Source of the DNA: Virgibacillus aidingensis
Lineage (GTDB): Bacteria; Bacillota; Bacilli; Bacillales; Amphibacillaceae
Assembly: GCF_010994035.1 (NCBI RefSeq)
Contig: NZ_WIXN01000023.1
Coordinates: forward strand, 1 to 64,000
Direction: 5' to 3'
DNA: 64,000 nt
In this document: in pieces, positions 36,264-46,199 of the stretch
How positions within the stretch are numbered: the first letter of the stretch is position 1
Layout: every line of letters begins with the position of its first letter
Notes under the pieces: generated by a model
The model's input: the letters and a program-made list of their open reading frames with translations, nothing else
What the model was told of the DNA's origin: nothing
Databases searched by the model: none
Program-made: the position numbers and the translations under genes

Positions 36264-36701
36264 TCATAACGAAATATTATTTACACATCAAACAGAAAAG
36301 ATTTGTTGCTTATGTAATAAAGGCCGGATGCTGTGATGTACCTAGTGCGAATTTTTCCTTTTAGAGGTTACTTCCGAACTGCCGGCACTTATCTAGAACT
36401 ATTCATAAGTTGCATAGTTATTATTTTCGCATTTTACTTCAACGGAGAGAATAAATCGGCAACACTTCTCCGGTAAGCAGCTTGACTAAAAAGAGAAACG
36501 GCAGAGGCAAAGTGGGATTTGAGCAAAAAAAGCTCCAGCAATATAACTGCAACACTGGCACAAGTTCGGACTTCTCTGCAACCCCCTTTGGTCATTGTAG
36601 AGTGTCTTCTTTGTCCCGGGCAAAGTAAATTACTGGAGATAACAAGGTGTATATTCTGTTTTTTTAAAACCATTTTTAATTTTTATCTCAGTTTTCCTTC
36701 A
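36264..36701. other. 438-base gene-free spacer ypiA-aroA
   Basis: Contains the promoter side of ypiA and, in its right half, repeat copy R2. Short frames inside it have no ribosome site or family likeness. I see no clear terminator for aroA beyond A/T-rich DNA at 36655-36700. Confidence 0.6.
36455..36630 (+). repeat. Dispersed intergenic repeat, copy R2
   Basis: Shares GGCACAAGTTCGGACTTC, CCCTTTGGTCATT and GTGTCTTCTTTG in the same order and spacing as R1 (29.7 kb). It also shares GCAACACTTCTC with the end of R3 (GCAGCACTTCTC). It is more diverged than R1 and R3 are from each other. Confidence 0.6.
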
Positions 36702-37991
36702 TCAGTTCATTACAGAATTCAGGTCTCTAAAGAAATCCGGATAGGAAGTGTTGATAGGAGATGCATCCTCAAGCACTGTTTCATCCTTCGCAATCAGGGA
36801 AGCAATCGCAGCCATCATCGCTATCCTGTGGTCGTTATACGGCGGAATAATGCCTCCTTTTAATGGTGTTTTTCCGTGAATAACCATACCGTCCGCTGTT
36901 GCTTCCAGATTTGCGCCCATGCTGGTTAAAACATCCACCACTGCTTGAATCCTGTCTGTTTCCTTTACCCGAAGTTCCTCGGCATCCCGGATGATGGTCG
37001 TACCCTCTGCCTGGGTGGCAATCAGGGCAATAATAGGAATTTCGTCAATTAACCGTGGAATCATTTCCCCTTCAATGGTTATACCTTGAAGTTCTGTGTG
37101 GGTAATTTGCAAATCACCGGTCCATTCACCGCCTGTTTCCTCTTCGCTGAGTATCTCCAGCCCGGTTCCCATTTCATCAAGAACATCTAATATTCCGGTC
37201 CTTGTTTTATTTAATCCCGTATTTTTAAGTACCAGCCTGCTGCCGGGAACGATGGCTGCTGCTGCAAGAAAGAATGCGGCAGAGGAAATATCCCCCGGAA
37301 CAAAAACAGGTGATGCAGTTAATTTATTTTTATTTGTAATCGTTGTTGTATTATTTTCCGTATGTATATCCGCTCCAAAAGCTTTGAGCATTTTTTCGGA
37401 ATGGTTCCGGGTTAACGTGTCTTCCGTTATCTTTGTAGTCCCTTCTGCCAGCAGTCCGGCCAATAAAAGGCATGATTTTACCTGGGCGCTTTTCACCGGC
37501 AGTTTATAATCAATTCCCTTTAGGACTGATCCTCTAATCGAGATGGGCAAAAGGTTCCCATAATCCCTTCCATCAATCTTTGCTCCCATTTTTTTCAATG
37601 GATCCACGACACGGTTCATCGGTCTTTTTGTTAGGGAATCATCTCCATGAATGGATGTGAAAAAAGGCAAGCCGGCCAATAGTCCCAGCATAAGGCGTGT
37701 TGTGGTGCCTGAATTCCCAAAATATAAAGGATGTAAAGGTTCCTCCAGCGCCTCTATGCCTTTTCCTTCTATGACCAAAACATCCCTTGAATTTTTAATT
37801 GCTACACCCATTTCCTGAAAAGCCTTTACTGTACGCATGATGTCTTCGCTGTTTAAAAAATGTTTTACCTCTGTCCGCCCTTCTGAGATTGCCCCTAATA
37901 TAACAGCGCGATGGGAAATGGATTTGTCGCCCGGAACATGGATCGTGCCGGTCAATTTGCGGTTTGCCGGTTTTAATGTTTGTCTTTTCAA
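36702..37991 (-). CDS. aroA: 3-phosphoshikimate 1-carboxyvinyltransferase (EPSP synthase)
   Basis: 429 residues. The motifs are GDKSISHRAVILGA near the N-terminus, LYFGNSGTTTRLMLGLLAG and RVKETDRIQAV. The LGLLAG rather than the E. coli-type LRPLTA sequence and the overall pattern suggest a class II-like (Bacillus type) enzyme. It joins shikimate 3-phosphate and phosphoenolpyruvate. The start is TTG at 37991, seven bases after GGGGGTG. Last gene of the aro block. B. subtilis calls it aroE. Confidence 0.95.
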   Translation of the reverse strand: MKRQTLKPANRKLTGTIHVPGDKSISHRAVILGAISEGRTEVKHFLNSEDIMRTVKAFQEMGVAIKNSRDVLVIEGKGIEALEEPLHPLYFGNSGTTTRLMLGLLAGLPFFTSIHGDDSLTKRPMNRVVDPLKKMGAKIDGRDYGNLLPISIRGSVLKGIDYKLPVKSAQVKSCLLLAGLLAEGTTKITEDTLTRNHSEKMLKAFGADIHTENNTTTITNKNKLTASPVFVPGDISSAAFFLAAAAIVPGSRLVLKNTGLNKTRTGILDVLDEMGTGLEILSEEETGGEWTGDLQITHTELQGITIEGEMIPRLIDEIPIIALIATQAEGTTIIRDAEELRVKETDRIQAVVDVLTSMGANLEATADGMVIHGKTPLKGGIIPPYNDHRIAMMAAIASLIAKDETVLEDASPINTSYPDFFRDLNSVMN

Positions 37992-38009
37992 AACAGTACA
38001 CCCCCTGCT

Positions 38010-39110
38010 TTATTTCTGAATCATTGTTTCATAGCCGTGTTCCCGGAGAACACTATTACTTTTATTTTGCTTTTCCCTGGAAGAAAAACTCAGGCGCAGC
38101 GCCCCGGTGATCCCTTCCCGAATTTCCAGAATTTGAATATTATTAATGCTGATTTCATGCTTAGCCAGTAATTGTGTGACAGAAGCCAGCGACCCGGTCT
38201 GGTCCCGGATATCCACATATAAATCATAAAATGCAGGTATAGCTCCTTTTTCTTCTGTCCCCAATCCATCCCGGTACGTTTTGGCATTTTCCAGATAATT
38301 GATCATATCCTTTTTTTCATCATTATCCACCAGCTTTTTTAAGAATTGCATCTCATCAATCCATTCCCCTAAAAGCCTGGACATTTTATAGCGATTATGA
38401 TAGAAAATATCCTGCCACATTTCCGGGTTGCTGGACGCTATTCTGGTAATATCCCGAAATCCTCCGGCAGCCAAATTGGGCAGAAAAGAATGAGACCTGC
38501 CCCATTTCCTTGCCTGATGGACAAGGGAAGATGCAATTAAATGCGGAAAATGGGAAACCACTCCGGTCATCACGTCATGTTCATCAGGGTTTAACTGTAC
38601 AAATTTACTCCTGCTGTTTTTCAATACATCTTTTAAGGCATCTACTTTTTCCTGTTCGATGCCGGCTGATGGCGTCAAGACATAAATGGCATTTTCAAAT
38701 AAATGAGCTTTTGCCGCAGTGATGCCCTTTTTATGCGAGCCTGCCATTGGATGTCCGCCTATAAAGGTAATTTGCCGATTGGAAAATTTTTCTGCTTTTT
38801 CTATAATAATCTGCTTTACAGAAGATGTATCAGTTACAATCACCTCTTTGGGAAATATAATGCCGTTCAGCTGATCCATCAGCTGGATCGTTTCGGATAT
38901 AGGGGCTGCAAGCAGGATAAAATCAGCTTTTTTTGCCGAATCGGCAAAATCGGCTGCCGCTTCATGAATAATGTTATTCTCTTTGGCAAACGTCAAAGTT
39001 TTATGATTGACATCAAAGCCGATAATGTAATTCTTCGAGGAAAGCATCATTCCTTTTGCCAATGATCCTCCTATCAGTCCTAATCCTGCTATAAGTATCG
39101 TCCGTTTCAC
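38010..39110 (-). CDS. tyrA: Prephenate dehydrogenase with C-terminal ACT domain
   Basis: 366 residues. NAD-binding IAGLGLIGGSLAKG (6-19), GGHPMAGSHKKG with the catalytic His, then the helical dimer domain. An ACT domain from about 293 (YVDIRDQTGSLASVTQLLAKHEISINNIQI) probably gives tyrosine feedback. It makes 4-hydroxyphenylpyruvate for tyrosine. The start is GTG at 39110 behind GGAG placed in the end of hisC, two bases from its stop. Confidence 0.95.
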   Translation of the reverse strand: MKRTILIAGLGLIGGSLAKGMMLSSKNYIIGFDVNHKTLTFAKENNIIHEAAADFADSAKKADFILLAAPISETIQLMDQLNGIIFPKEVIVTDTSSVKQIIIEKAEKFSNRQITFIGGHPMAGSHKKGITAAKAHLFENAIYVLTPSAGIEQEKVDALKDVLKNSRSKFVQLNPDEHDVMTGVVSHFPHLIASSLVHQARKWGRSHSFLPNLAAGGFRDITRIASSNPEMWQDIFYHNRYKMSRLLGEWIDEMQFLKKLVDNDEKKDMINYLENAKTYRDGLGTEEKGAIPAFYDLYVDIRDQTGSLASVTQLLAKHEISINNIQILEIREGITGALRLSFSSREKQNKSNSVLREHGYETMIQK

Positions 39111-39112
39111 AG

Positions 39113-40207
39113 TTAAATCTCCTTCAAATGATTTTGGTGAAAGGCGAGTAAAATATCTTTAAGCTCGCCCATGTCTTTTTCTTTCCCAATTGTTACTCTG
39201 ATCGTATTTGGGATGCCCAGCAATTCTCCGGGTCTGACAATAAACCCTCTTGCCAATAAATATTCAAACACTTCCATCCCGCTTACCGGCGTGGAAACGA
39301 GTAAAAAATTTGTTTGCGATGGGAAGTAGCTCCATCCTATTTTATCTAAAAATGATTCAAATTCCCGTTTGACTTCTTTATTTTTCTGCTTGATATTTTT
39401 AATAAAGCCCTGGTCTTCCAGTGCAATGATTGCTGCTTTTTGTGCAATGGAAGTGGTGTTAAACGGTCCCCTGACCACATCTATCTTTTTAAGTATATCC
39501 GGGTTTGAAATCCCATACCCGATACGAAGACCCGCCAGCCCGTAAGCCTTGGAAAAGGTCCGCAGTATGATTAAATTATTGAAGGAAGACAGCCAGCCAA
39601 TTGATTCCGGGTCTTCATCCATAAATTCGTAATATGCTTCATCCAATACAACCAAAACATGGTCCGGACATTCGTTTAAGAAGGATTGAAGCGCATCTTT
39701 TGGAATAACAGTACCTGATGGGTTATTGGGCGAGCACAGCCATGCTACTTTTGTATCCCCGTCTATTTCCCTGAGCATTTGGTCCAGATTATGCTCCCCT
39801 TTTCGAAGGGGTACTTCTTTTACTGCTGCACCTTCAATAAGTGCATTATGCTTGTATTGGGGGAAGGTCGGCGCCGCCATGACCGTATTCGTTCCCGGGT
39901 ATAAAAAGGCACGGCAGATCATTTGGACAATTTCTTCGGATCCGCTGCCGAAAATAAGCTGGGTTTCATCTAATTTTAATTTATTTGCCAGGTTTATGCG
40001 CAATTCCTTCGTATAGCCGTCGGGATACACATTTAAATCATGTAAGCCCGATTGGAAAAATGCACCCACTTCCGGGGAAAAGCCATATGGATTTTCATTA
40101 GAGGCGAGCTTCACTATACGCTCCAATCCATATGTTTCTTTAATCTCCTGCATTTGTTTTCCCTGCTGATACGGTGTCAGTTTGCTTAATATTGCTTTTC
40201 CCTCCAT
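39113..40207 (-). CDS. hisC: Histidinol-phosphate / aromatic aminotransferase
   Basis: 364-residue class II-like PLP aminotransferase. NENPYGFSPEV at the N-terminus, SPNNPSG, and the PLP lysine in TFSKAYGLAGLRIGYG. In Bacillus HisC serves both histidine and Tyr/Phe synthesis, which explains its place between aroH and tyrA. I chose ATG at 40207, six bases after GAGGTGAG, over the overlapping GTG at 40210. Confidence 0.93.
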   Translation of the reverse strand: MEGKAILSKLTPYQQGKQMQEIKETYGLERIVKLASNENPYGFSPEVGAFFQSGLHDLNVYPDGYTKELRINLANKLKLDETQLIFGSGSEEIVQMICRAFLYPGTNTVMAAPTFPQYKHNALIEGAAVKEVPLRKGEHNLDQMLREIDGDTKVAWLCSPNNPSGTVIPKDALQSFLNECPDHVLVVLDEAYYEFMDEDPESIGWLSSFNNLIILRTFSKAYGLAGLRIGYGISNPDILKKIDVVRGPFNTTSIAQKAAIIALEDQGFIKNIKQKNKEVKREFESFLDKIGWSYFPSQTNFLLVSTPVSGMEVFEYLLARGFIVRPGELLGIPNTIRVTIGKEKDMGELKDILLAFHQNHLKEI

Positions 40208-40210
40208 CAC

Positions 40211-40585
40211 TTACTCACCTCTTTTCTTTATTAAATCAGGTCTCAGCTTCACTGCATTGTTATGAAATACATGATGAATCTCCTGCTGTTCTTTTTCCGT
40301 GTTGACAACCATCATAATCCGTATGCAATATGGCAGCGCACCAGGTACATCCATTTCGGACATGCACATGACAGGTACATACGTAAATCCTGGCAATTTC
40401 CTTAGCGCTTTGGCTGGAAACACGGCATTTAAGTCTTTTGTAGCCGAAATAAATACATGTGAAATGCTTTCAGGCTCGATCTCATTTTTAGAAATCATCT
40501 CTTCTAATACTTTTCTCGTTTCCTCTATAATCTGATTCTCTTCATTTCTATTTACTGTTGTTGCTCCTCGCACTCCACGCGTCAT
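40211..40585 (-). CDS. aroH: Chorismate mutase, AroH class
   Basis: 124 residues with the AroH trimer fold: RGVRGATTV at the N-terminus (active-site Arg), FISATKDLNAVFPAKALRKL and the VPVMCMSEMDV segment. It converts chorismate to prephenate. The start overlaps the aroB stop by one base (TAATG). In B. subtilis the trp operon sits directly after aroH; here hisC begins right away. Confidence 0.96.
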   Translation of the reverse strand: MTRGVRGATTVNRNEENQIIEETRKVLEEMISKNEIEPESISHVFISATKDLNAVFPAKALRKLPGFTYVPVMCMSEMDVPGALPYCIRIMMVVNTEKEQQEIHHVFHNNAVKLRPDLIKKRGE

Positions 40586-41658
40586 TATACTATCAGCCTT
40601 TCTTTAAATGATTGCAGATAATGTTTTATTTCGGAATCACTGAATGTTTTTATTGCCGGCTTTCCGATTCCTTTTAATAATACCATTTGTATTTTATGGT
40701 TCACCGCTTTTTTATCGGTTTTCATTTTAGCAATTAATGTATCCATCCGGTTCACATAGCTTTGGTCCATAGGATACCTGTTTTTCTCCAGCCATTCGTA
40801 AAGGGCATGATATGGCAGCTGAACGTTATAGGTTTGTTCGCTTACGTGAAGGGCGAATAATAAACCAATGGCAACAGCTTCTCCGTGGGCCAGTGTTCCG
40901 TATCCCAGTTCAGCTTCCAGCGCATGTGCAAGTGTATGCCCCAGATTCAAATACTTCCGCATTCCGGACTCCCGTTCGTCAGCTTCTACAATGTCAGCCT
41001 TTATTTTTACTCCCTGCAGTAAATGTGCTGTTAATTGTTCAGGTCTTACATGGTATATATCGGTATCCATCAGCTTTTCAAAGAAGCTTTGCTTATTGAT
41101 CAGTGCCTCCTTTACCAGTTCAGCATATCCTGAACGTACTTCTTTATCTGTTAATGAGGACAGGGTATCGACATCGTATATTACAGCTTTAGGCGGATAA
41201 AAGCTTCCGATTAAATTTTTCCCGATTTCATGGTTGATGGCAACTTTTCCGCCGACACTGCTGTCATGGGCCAGTATAGTAGTCGGCATCTGAATATAAT
41301 CTATCCCCCGCATATATGTAGCGGCTGCAAAACCGGCCAGATCACCTACTACCCCGCCGCCAAGGGCGATGATTAAGGAATTTCTGTCAAGGCCATGGGT
41401 TAATGCATCTGTCTGCAGTTGGTAATAGGCTTCAAAGCTTTTTGACTGTTCACCTGATGGAACAACCGATTGATATACTTTATCCGCAGGAAAATTGGAT
41501 AAACAGTCATCTAAATATAATGAGGCTACCCGTTCATCGCTCACAATGAAAATAGATGAATATTCCTTTTCCAAAAAATCATAAATCCGATAACGAAGCT
41601 GCTTGCCAATATAAATCCCGTAGGAGTGGGAACTCGACTGGACTAACAATTTCTCCAC
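40585..41658 (-). CDS. aroB: 3-dehydroquinate synthase
   Basis: 357 residues. NAD-binding GGGVVGDLAGFAAATYMRGI, substrate lysines and zinc ligands (GYAELVKEALI, LNLGHTLAHALE, HGEAVAIGLLFA). It closes the shikimate ring from DAHP. I chose GTG at 41658, six bases after AGGTG, since it aligns with the B. subtilis N-terminus; the GTG three codons upstream lies in the ribosome site. It overlaps the aroC stop by one base (TAGTG). Confidence 0.95.
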   Translation of the reverse strand: MEKLLVQSSSHSYGIYIGKQLRYRIYDFLEKEYSSIFIVSDERVASLYLDDCLSNFPADKVYQSVVPSGEQSKSFEAYYQLQTDALTHGLDRNSLIIALGGGVVGDLAGFAAATYMRGIDYIQMPTTILAHDSSVGGKVAINHEIGKNLIGSFYPPKAVIYDVDTLSSLTDKEVRSGYAELVKEALINKQSFFEKLMDTDIYHVRPEQLTAHLLQGVKIKADIVEADERESGMRKYLNLGHTLAHALEAELGYGTLAHGEAVAIGLLFALHVSEQTYNVQLPYHALYEWLEKNRYPMDQSYVNRMDTLIAKMKTDKKAVNHKIQMVLLKGIGKPAIKTFSDSEIKHYLQSFKERLIV

Positions 41659-42827
41659 TAAAAACACCTGATTTCTTCACGGTAGTCATCCATGGCTTGT
41701 TTTAGTTTTGAGAATTGATCACTTGGAAACTGTTCTGTTATGGCTTTAGCCAGTTCAAATGCCACCACATGCTCCATGACAACAGAAGCTGCCGGAACTG
41801 CACAGGCATCAGACCTTTCCACCGTGGCTTTAAATGGCTCCTTCGTTTCAATATCAACACTTTGCAGCGGTTTTTTCATGAGGGTGGGGATAGGTTTCAT
41901 TACACCTTTTACCACCAGCGGCATACCTGTCGTCATTCCGCCTTCAAATCCGCCCAGCCGATTTGATTCACGGTAATAGCCTGTTTCCTCAGACCAGGCA
42001 ATTTCATCATGAACTTCACTCCCGTTCAGTCTGGCGGCTTCAAATCCAATGCCAAATTCCACACCTTTAAAGGCATTGATGCTGACTACAGCTCCTGCGA
42101 TCCGGCTGTCCAATTTACGGTCATAATGAACATAGGAGCCCATCCCTGCAGGCATGCCTTCTACAAAAACTTCGACCACCCCGCCTATAGAGTCTCCTTC
42201 TTTTTTCGCTTCGTCAATCGCATCTTTCATCGGCTGTTCCACTTCTTTATCCAGCACCCTGACCGAGGAGTCTTCGGCAATACGCTGACGCTCTTTCACG
42301 GTGAGGCTGCCGATTTCTTTTGCCCTGATACCGCCTATCTCCTTCACATAGCCGGAAATTTCAATTCCCAAATGTTTTAATAATGTTTTCGCTACTGCGC
42401 CGGCAGCAACTCTTGCAGCAGTTTCCCGGGCGGAGGAGCGTTCCAAAACGTTTCTCATATCCCGGTGTCCGTATTTCATCGCCCCATTTAAATCAGCATG
42501 GCCGGGACGCGGCCTTGTAACTACCCTTCTTAATTTAGTGTTTTCATCTATCGGTTCTTCTCCCATAATGTCTGTCCAATGTTTAAAGTCGTCATTTTTA
42601 ATGACTAATGAAACAGGAGAAGCAAGGGTATGTCCATGCCTTACACCACTTGTTATGTCAATGGTATCTTTTTCGATTTGCATACGTTTGCCGCGGCCAT
42701 GTCCTTTTTGTCTTTGGAATAAAGAATGATTGATATCCTCCTGGAGCAGAGGCATCCCGGCGGGCAAACCTTCAATAATGGTTGTTAATTGTTTTCCGTG
42801 TGATTCTCCGGCAGTTAAGTAGCGCAA
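41658..42827 (-). CDS. aroC: Chorismate synthase
   Basis: 389 residues with [10 protein letters not shown] at the start, [51 protein letters not shown] (FMN and substrate site) and [11 protein letters not shown]. It makes chorismate, the branch point for aromatic amino acids and for the menaquinone used by the bc complex. The start is TTG at 42827, eight bases after AGGAG. First gene of the block; named aroF in B. subtilis. Confidence 0.96.
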   Translation of the reverse strand: MRYLTAGESHGKQLTTIIEGLPAGMPLLQEDINHSLFQRQKGHGRGKRMQIEKDTIDITSGVRHGHTLASPVSLVIKNDDFKHWTDIMGEEPIDENTKLRRVVTRPRPGHADLNGAMKYGHRDMRNVLERSSARETAARVAAGAVAKTLLKHLGIEISGYVKEIGGIRAKEIGSLTVKERQRIAEDSSVRVLDKEVEQPMKDAIDEAKKEGDSIGGVVEVFVEGMPAGMGSYVHYDRKLDSRIAGAVVSINAFKGVEFGIGFEAARLNGSEVHDEIAWSEETGYYRESNRLGGFEGGMTTGMPLVVKGVMKPIPTLMKKPLQSVDIETKEPFKATVERSDACAVPAASVVMEHVVAFELAKAITEQFPSDQFSKLKQAMDDYREEIRCF

Positions 42828-42865
42828 TGAACATTCTCCTTTTTTGAATTTTTTCTAATAACTAT

Positions 42866-42893
42866 ATCATACATTACAAAATTTTTGGTGCAA
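42866..42893 (-). promoter_or_regulatory. Candidate promoter of the aroC-aroB-aroH-hisC-tyrA-aroA block
   Basis: On the minus strand TTGCAC (42893-42888), a 16-base spacer and TATGAT (42871-42866) lie about 40 bases before the aroC TTG. The terminator of cheR lies just upstream. Confidence 0.5.
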
Positions 42894-42910
42894 AACATCG
42901 AAAAAATAGT

Positions 42911-42938
42911 AAAAACGCTTATCAATGTGGGATAAGCG
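42911..42938 (-). terminator. Terminator of cheR
   Basis: On the minus strand AACGCTTATC and GATAAGCGTT form a 10-bp stem directly after the cheR stop, followed by TTTACTATTTTTT. Confidence 0.85.
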
Positions 42939-43724
42939 TTATCTATAAACCTTTTGATAAAAGAATGTATCCATTATGCGGAAATGATATTTTGCAGGGT
43001 GAAATATTTGTTCTGTGCTCCCGACAAATAATATCCCCTCATTTCGAAGGGAGGATGCAAAATGGTTGTATATATATTCTTTTGCATCATCAGTAAAATA
43101 AATCAGCACATTCCGGCAAATAATTAAATCCGTATTTTGCGGATAAACATCCTTTAATAAATTATGCTTTTTAAAAGTTATATTTTGTTTTAATTCAGGT
43201 TTAACAGGGAACAGTTTTTCTTTTTCAGTGAAATACTTCTCCTTCAAAAAATCCGGAACTTCCTTTACCGCCTGTTCCTGATACACTCCGAGCGCTGCTT
43301 TTTCCAGTGCTTTTTCATCCAGATCAGTAGCGATAATCTGAAAGTTTATATGCGGGAAATATTCTTTCAGTATCATGGCTATACTGTATGGTTCTTCACC
43401 GGTAGAGCATGCTGCACTCCATATAGTAAGTGTGGATGTTTGTTTTGTCTTCAATAATGCAGGCAGTATTTTTTCTTTTAATACAAGCCATCTTTTCGGA
43501 TTTCGAAAAAACTCGGATACGTTAATCGTAATTCTGTCGACAAATTCTTCCCATAAATCTTTATTCGTTTCCAATGCATTAAAGTAAGCGGTAAAATTAT
43601 GATACCCATGTTTATTTCTTAAAGACGTAATCCTGCGTTTCATTTGCCTTTCCTTATAAAGCTTTAAATCTATGCCGGTTTTCCCTAATACGTGTCCGGC
43701 AAAGACATGATAATCGTCCTTCAT
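42939..43724 (-). CDS. cheR: Chemotaxis protein methyltransferase CheR
   Basis: 261 residues. An N-terminal helical CheR domain (KERQMKRRITSLRNKHGYHNFTAYF) and a SAM-binding domain with IWSAACSTGEEPYSIAMIL and CRNVLIYF. It methylates glutamates of chemoreceptors. It also lies next to aroC (aroF) and ndk in B. subtilis. It has its own terminator, so is probably separate from the aro genes. AGAGGA precedes ATG at 43724. Confidence 0.95.
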   Translation of the reverse strand: MKDDYHVFAGHVLGKTGIDLKLYKERQMKRRITSLRNKHGYHNFTAYFNALETNKDLWEEFVDRITINVSEFFRNPKRWLVLKEKILPALLKTKQTSTLTIWSAACSTGEEPYSIAMILKEYFPHINFQIIATDLDEKALEKAALGVYQEQAVKEVPDFLKEKYFTEKEKLFPVKPELKQNITFKKHNLLKDVYPQNTDLIICRNVLIYFTDDAKEYIYNHFASSLRNEGILFVGSTEQIFHPAKYHFRIMDTFFYQKVYR

Positions 43725-43756
43725 TTTATTGTCCTCTTTCGTTTTTTCTATGCGCA

Positions 43757-43803
43757 GAAAAGACTATCCCGGAAAAGATAATTCTTTTTGGGATAGTCTT
43801 TTT
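43757..43803 (-). terminator. Terminator of ndk
   Basis: AAAAGACTATCCC and GGGATAGTCTTTT pair across a 20-base loop, about 100 bases past the ndk stop, with T residues on the minus-strand side. Confidence 0.75.
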
Positions 43804-43893
43804 TGGCTATTCCGGCAAAAATAAGCACGCTGATATCTCACTAATTAGTGGACTTTAAGCGCTGCCTCGTCGGCGATAAAGAGAAGCAGATTC

Positions 43894-44340
43894 TTAATAA
43901 ATCCAATCATTATCCTGTTTTGTGTAGGAAACTAACTCTTCTTTGTTGAAGAATAATCCGATTTCTCTTTCTGCACTTTCACTGGAATCGGATCCGTGAA
44001 TAATATTTTTTCCGACAGTGATGCCATAATCACCACGCACTGTACCAGCAGCAGCTTCTGCCGGGTTCGTTTTGCCCATCATATCCCGGGCAGTGCTGAT
44101 GACGTTTTCACCTTCCCAAACCATAGCAAATACCGGGCCTGAAGTTATAAATTCAACCAGCTCCCCGAAAAATGGACGTTCTTTATGTTCCGCATAATGG
44201 TTTTGAGCCAATTCCCCGGAAATCATCATCAGTTTTGCACCCGCGAGCTTAAATCCTTTTCGTTCAAAGCGATGAACGATTTCTCCAATTAAATTTCTCT
44301 GTACCCCATCCGGTTTAACCATTAGAAATGTTTGTTCCAT
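43894..44340 (-). CDS. ndk: Nucleoside diphosphate kinase
   Basis: 148 residues: [35 protein letters not shown] and the phospho-histidine in [16 protein letters not shown] (about residue 115). It equalises NTP and dNTP pools. The start is ATG at 44340, six bases after GAGGTG; the in-frame GTG nine bases upstream lies in that ribosome site. The order hepT-ndk-cheR is conserved in Bacillus. Confidence 0.96.
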   Translation of the reverse strand: MEQTFLMVKPDGVQRNLIGEIVHRFERKGFKLAGAKLMMISGELAQNHYAEHKERPFFGELVEFITSGPVFAMVWEGENVISTARDMMGKTNPAEAAAGTVRGDYGITVGKNIIHGSDSSESAEREIGLFFNKEELVSYTKQDNDWIY

Positions 44341-44449
44341 TCTCAGCACCTCTTTGTAAGTAGTTTTATAAATAGAGCAGTATGTAGCAGGCTGCTTAAG
44401 CAGGCAGCCTTTTAAATTCTATCAGATTTTTTGCAGAATAACAACGTAT

Positions 44450-45421
44450 TCATGAACGTCTTTTTCCAATGTAATGGGCAATTTCCATTAATGTTTGCTT
44501 AGCGCGATTATTTGGGACAGGTTCCAGTACGCTTAATGCTTTCTTTAAGTAAAGATTACTGAGCTTGTAAGACGATTCTATGGCCCCCGTGTTTTTTAAT
44601 TCTCTGACTAGGCGGGGGATATCTTTTTCTGACACTTCCTCCGGGTTTTTAAACATATCTTTCAGTAAATCATTAAATGATTCGTCTTTCATTGCCAGGA
44701 GTACCGGCAATGTGATATTTCCCTGCAGAAGATCATTTCCTGCCGGTTTCCCAAGTTCTTTTGAAGAAGAAGTAAAGTCCAGAATGTCATCTATGATTTG
44801 ATAGGACATCCCAATATAATAGCCATATAAATAAAGCCTTCTGGCATCTTTATCGGAAACATCACTGACGATAGCTCCCAGCTTGCAGCTAGCGGCTATT
44901 AACAATGCTGTTTTCCGTTTAATGCGGCGCAGGTAATCCCGAAGATTTTGGTTCCAATTAAATTTATCTTTAATTTGTTCTATCTCGCCTACGCATACCT
45001 GGACAATGGTTCTTGATAATATACGGTGAACGCTTGTGTCGTTAAGGCTTGTAATATTTTCCAGTGCCCTGGCTAAAATATAATCCCCGGTATACATAGC
45101 CACCCTGTTGCCGTACAGCTGTCTGATCGTCGGCTTTCCCCTGCGCAGGTCGGCATCGTCTATAACATCATCGTGAACAAGGGTTGCCATATGGATCAGC
45201 TCCAAAGACACGGCAACAGTTTTAATCCTGTCCATATCAAGCGTACCGATTTGTCCGCTTAACAATACAAAAACAGGTCGTATTCTTTTCCCGCCTGCTT
45301 GTAATAATGCTGTTGATGCTTCCCGTAATACAGTGTGTTCTGCCTGTATTACTTCATTTATTGATTTTTCTATGATATCCAGGTCTTTCTTTAAATATCC
45401 ATAAGTTTTTGCTAATTTCAT
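44450..45421 (-). CDS. hepT: Heptaprenyl diphosphate synthase component II
   Basis: 323 residues with the two aspartate-rich motifs of polyprenyl synthases, DDVIDDADLRRGKPT and DDILDFTSSSKELGKPAGNDL, and GGKRIRP. With HepS it makes the C35 side chain of menaquinone-7. ATG at 45421 is five bases after AAAGGTGA; the upstream GTG belongs to that site. Gene order hepS-menH-hepT. Confidence 0.95.
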   Translation of the reverse strand: MKLAKTYGYLKKDLDIIEKSINEVIQAEHTVLREASTALLQAGGKRIRPVFVLLSGQIGTLDMDRIKTVAVSLELIHMATLVHDDVIDDADLRRGKPTIRQLYGNRVAMYTGDYILARALENITSLNDTSVHRILSRTIVQVCVGEIEQIKDKFNWNQNLRDYLRRIKRKTALLIAASCKLGAIVSDVSDKDARRLYLYGYYIGMSYQIIDDILDFTSSSKELGKPAGNDLLQGNITLPVLLAMKDESFNDLLKDMFKNPEEVSEKDIPRLVRELKNTGAIESSYKLSNLYLKKALSVLEPVPNNRAKQTLMEIAHYIGKRRS

Positions 45422-45489
45422 GTATGTCACCTTTAATCACTATAAATAGCTGTCCAAATTTACAGCCGGCAGCAGCAAGCAATCAAACG

Positions 45490-46197
45490 CTATTCTTTAA
45501 AGCCCATATGCATTGCTGCAACTCCGCCTGTATAGCTTTTAATTTGAACCCTTGAAAATCCGGCATCCAGAAACATTTGCCGCAGTTCTTTTTTGCCTGG
45601 AAAATCCCTGGCAGATTCCTGCAGCCAGGAATACTCCTCGTAGCTTTTCGCAAATAATCGGCCAAGCACAGGCATAATAAATCGAAAGTAAAAATAATAT
45701 AATTGCCTGAAACCTACTAATGTAGGCTGTGATGTTTCGAGACATACTACTTTCCCGCCCGGTTTGGCGACGCGGTACATTTCTTCCAGCACCGTCTGAT
45801 AATCCGGTACATTTCTTAGCCCGAATCCGATGGTTACATAATCAAAAACCCCGTCGTCAAACGGTAATTCCATAGCATTTCCATGTATAAATTCAAGCTG
45901 TGTTAAGTTCATGTCATCTTTCTTTTGCTCGGCTACAGACAACATGTTTTTACTGAAATCAAGACCAAATACTTCGCCATTCTCTCCTGCAGCCTCTGCT
46001 AAAGAAATCGACCAATCACCGGTTCCGGAACAGACATCCAGCGCTTTGGATCCTTTTTCCACATTCATGCGCTTCATTACATCTTTTCGCCAGGCTTTAT
46101 GGCGTTGAAAGGAAATAATGGAGTTCATGGAATCATAATTATTATAAATTTTTTCAAAGACGTGATGAACGCGTTCTTCTTTTGTTTGTTCTTTCAT
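45490..46197 (-). CDS. menH: Demethylmenaquinone methyltransferase
   Basis: 235 residues. SAM motif [31 protein letters not shown] and the C-terminal [15 protein letters not shown] are UbiE/MenG hallmarks. It carries out the last step of menaquinone synthesis, the quinone used by QcrABC in this window. ATG at 46197 lies two bases after the hepS stop; the frame's upstream start falls inside hepS. Named ubiE, menG or menH in different sources. Confidence 0.95.
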   Translation of the reverse strand: MKEQTKEERVHHVFEKIYNNYDSMNSIISFQRHKAWRKDVMKRMNVEKGSKALDVCSGTGDWSISLAEAAGENGEVFGLDFSKNMLSVAEQKKDDMNLTQLEFIHGNAMELPFDDGVFDYVTIGFGLRNVPDYQTVLEEMYRVAKPGGKVVCLETSQPTLVGFRQLYYFYFRFIMPVLGRLFAKSYEEYSWLQESARDFPGKKELRQMFLDAGFSRVQIKSYTGGVAAMHMGFKE

Positions 46198-46199
46198 CG

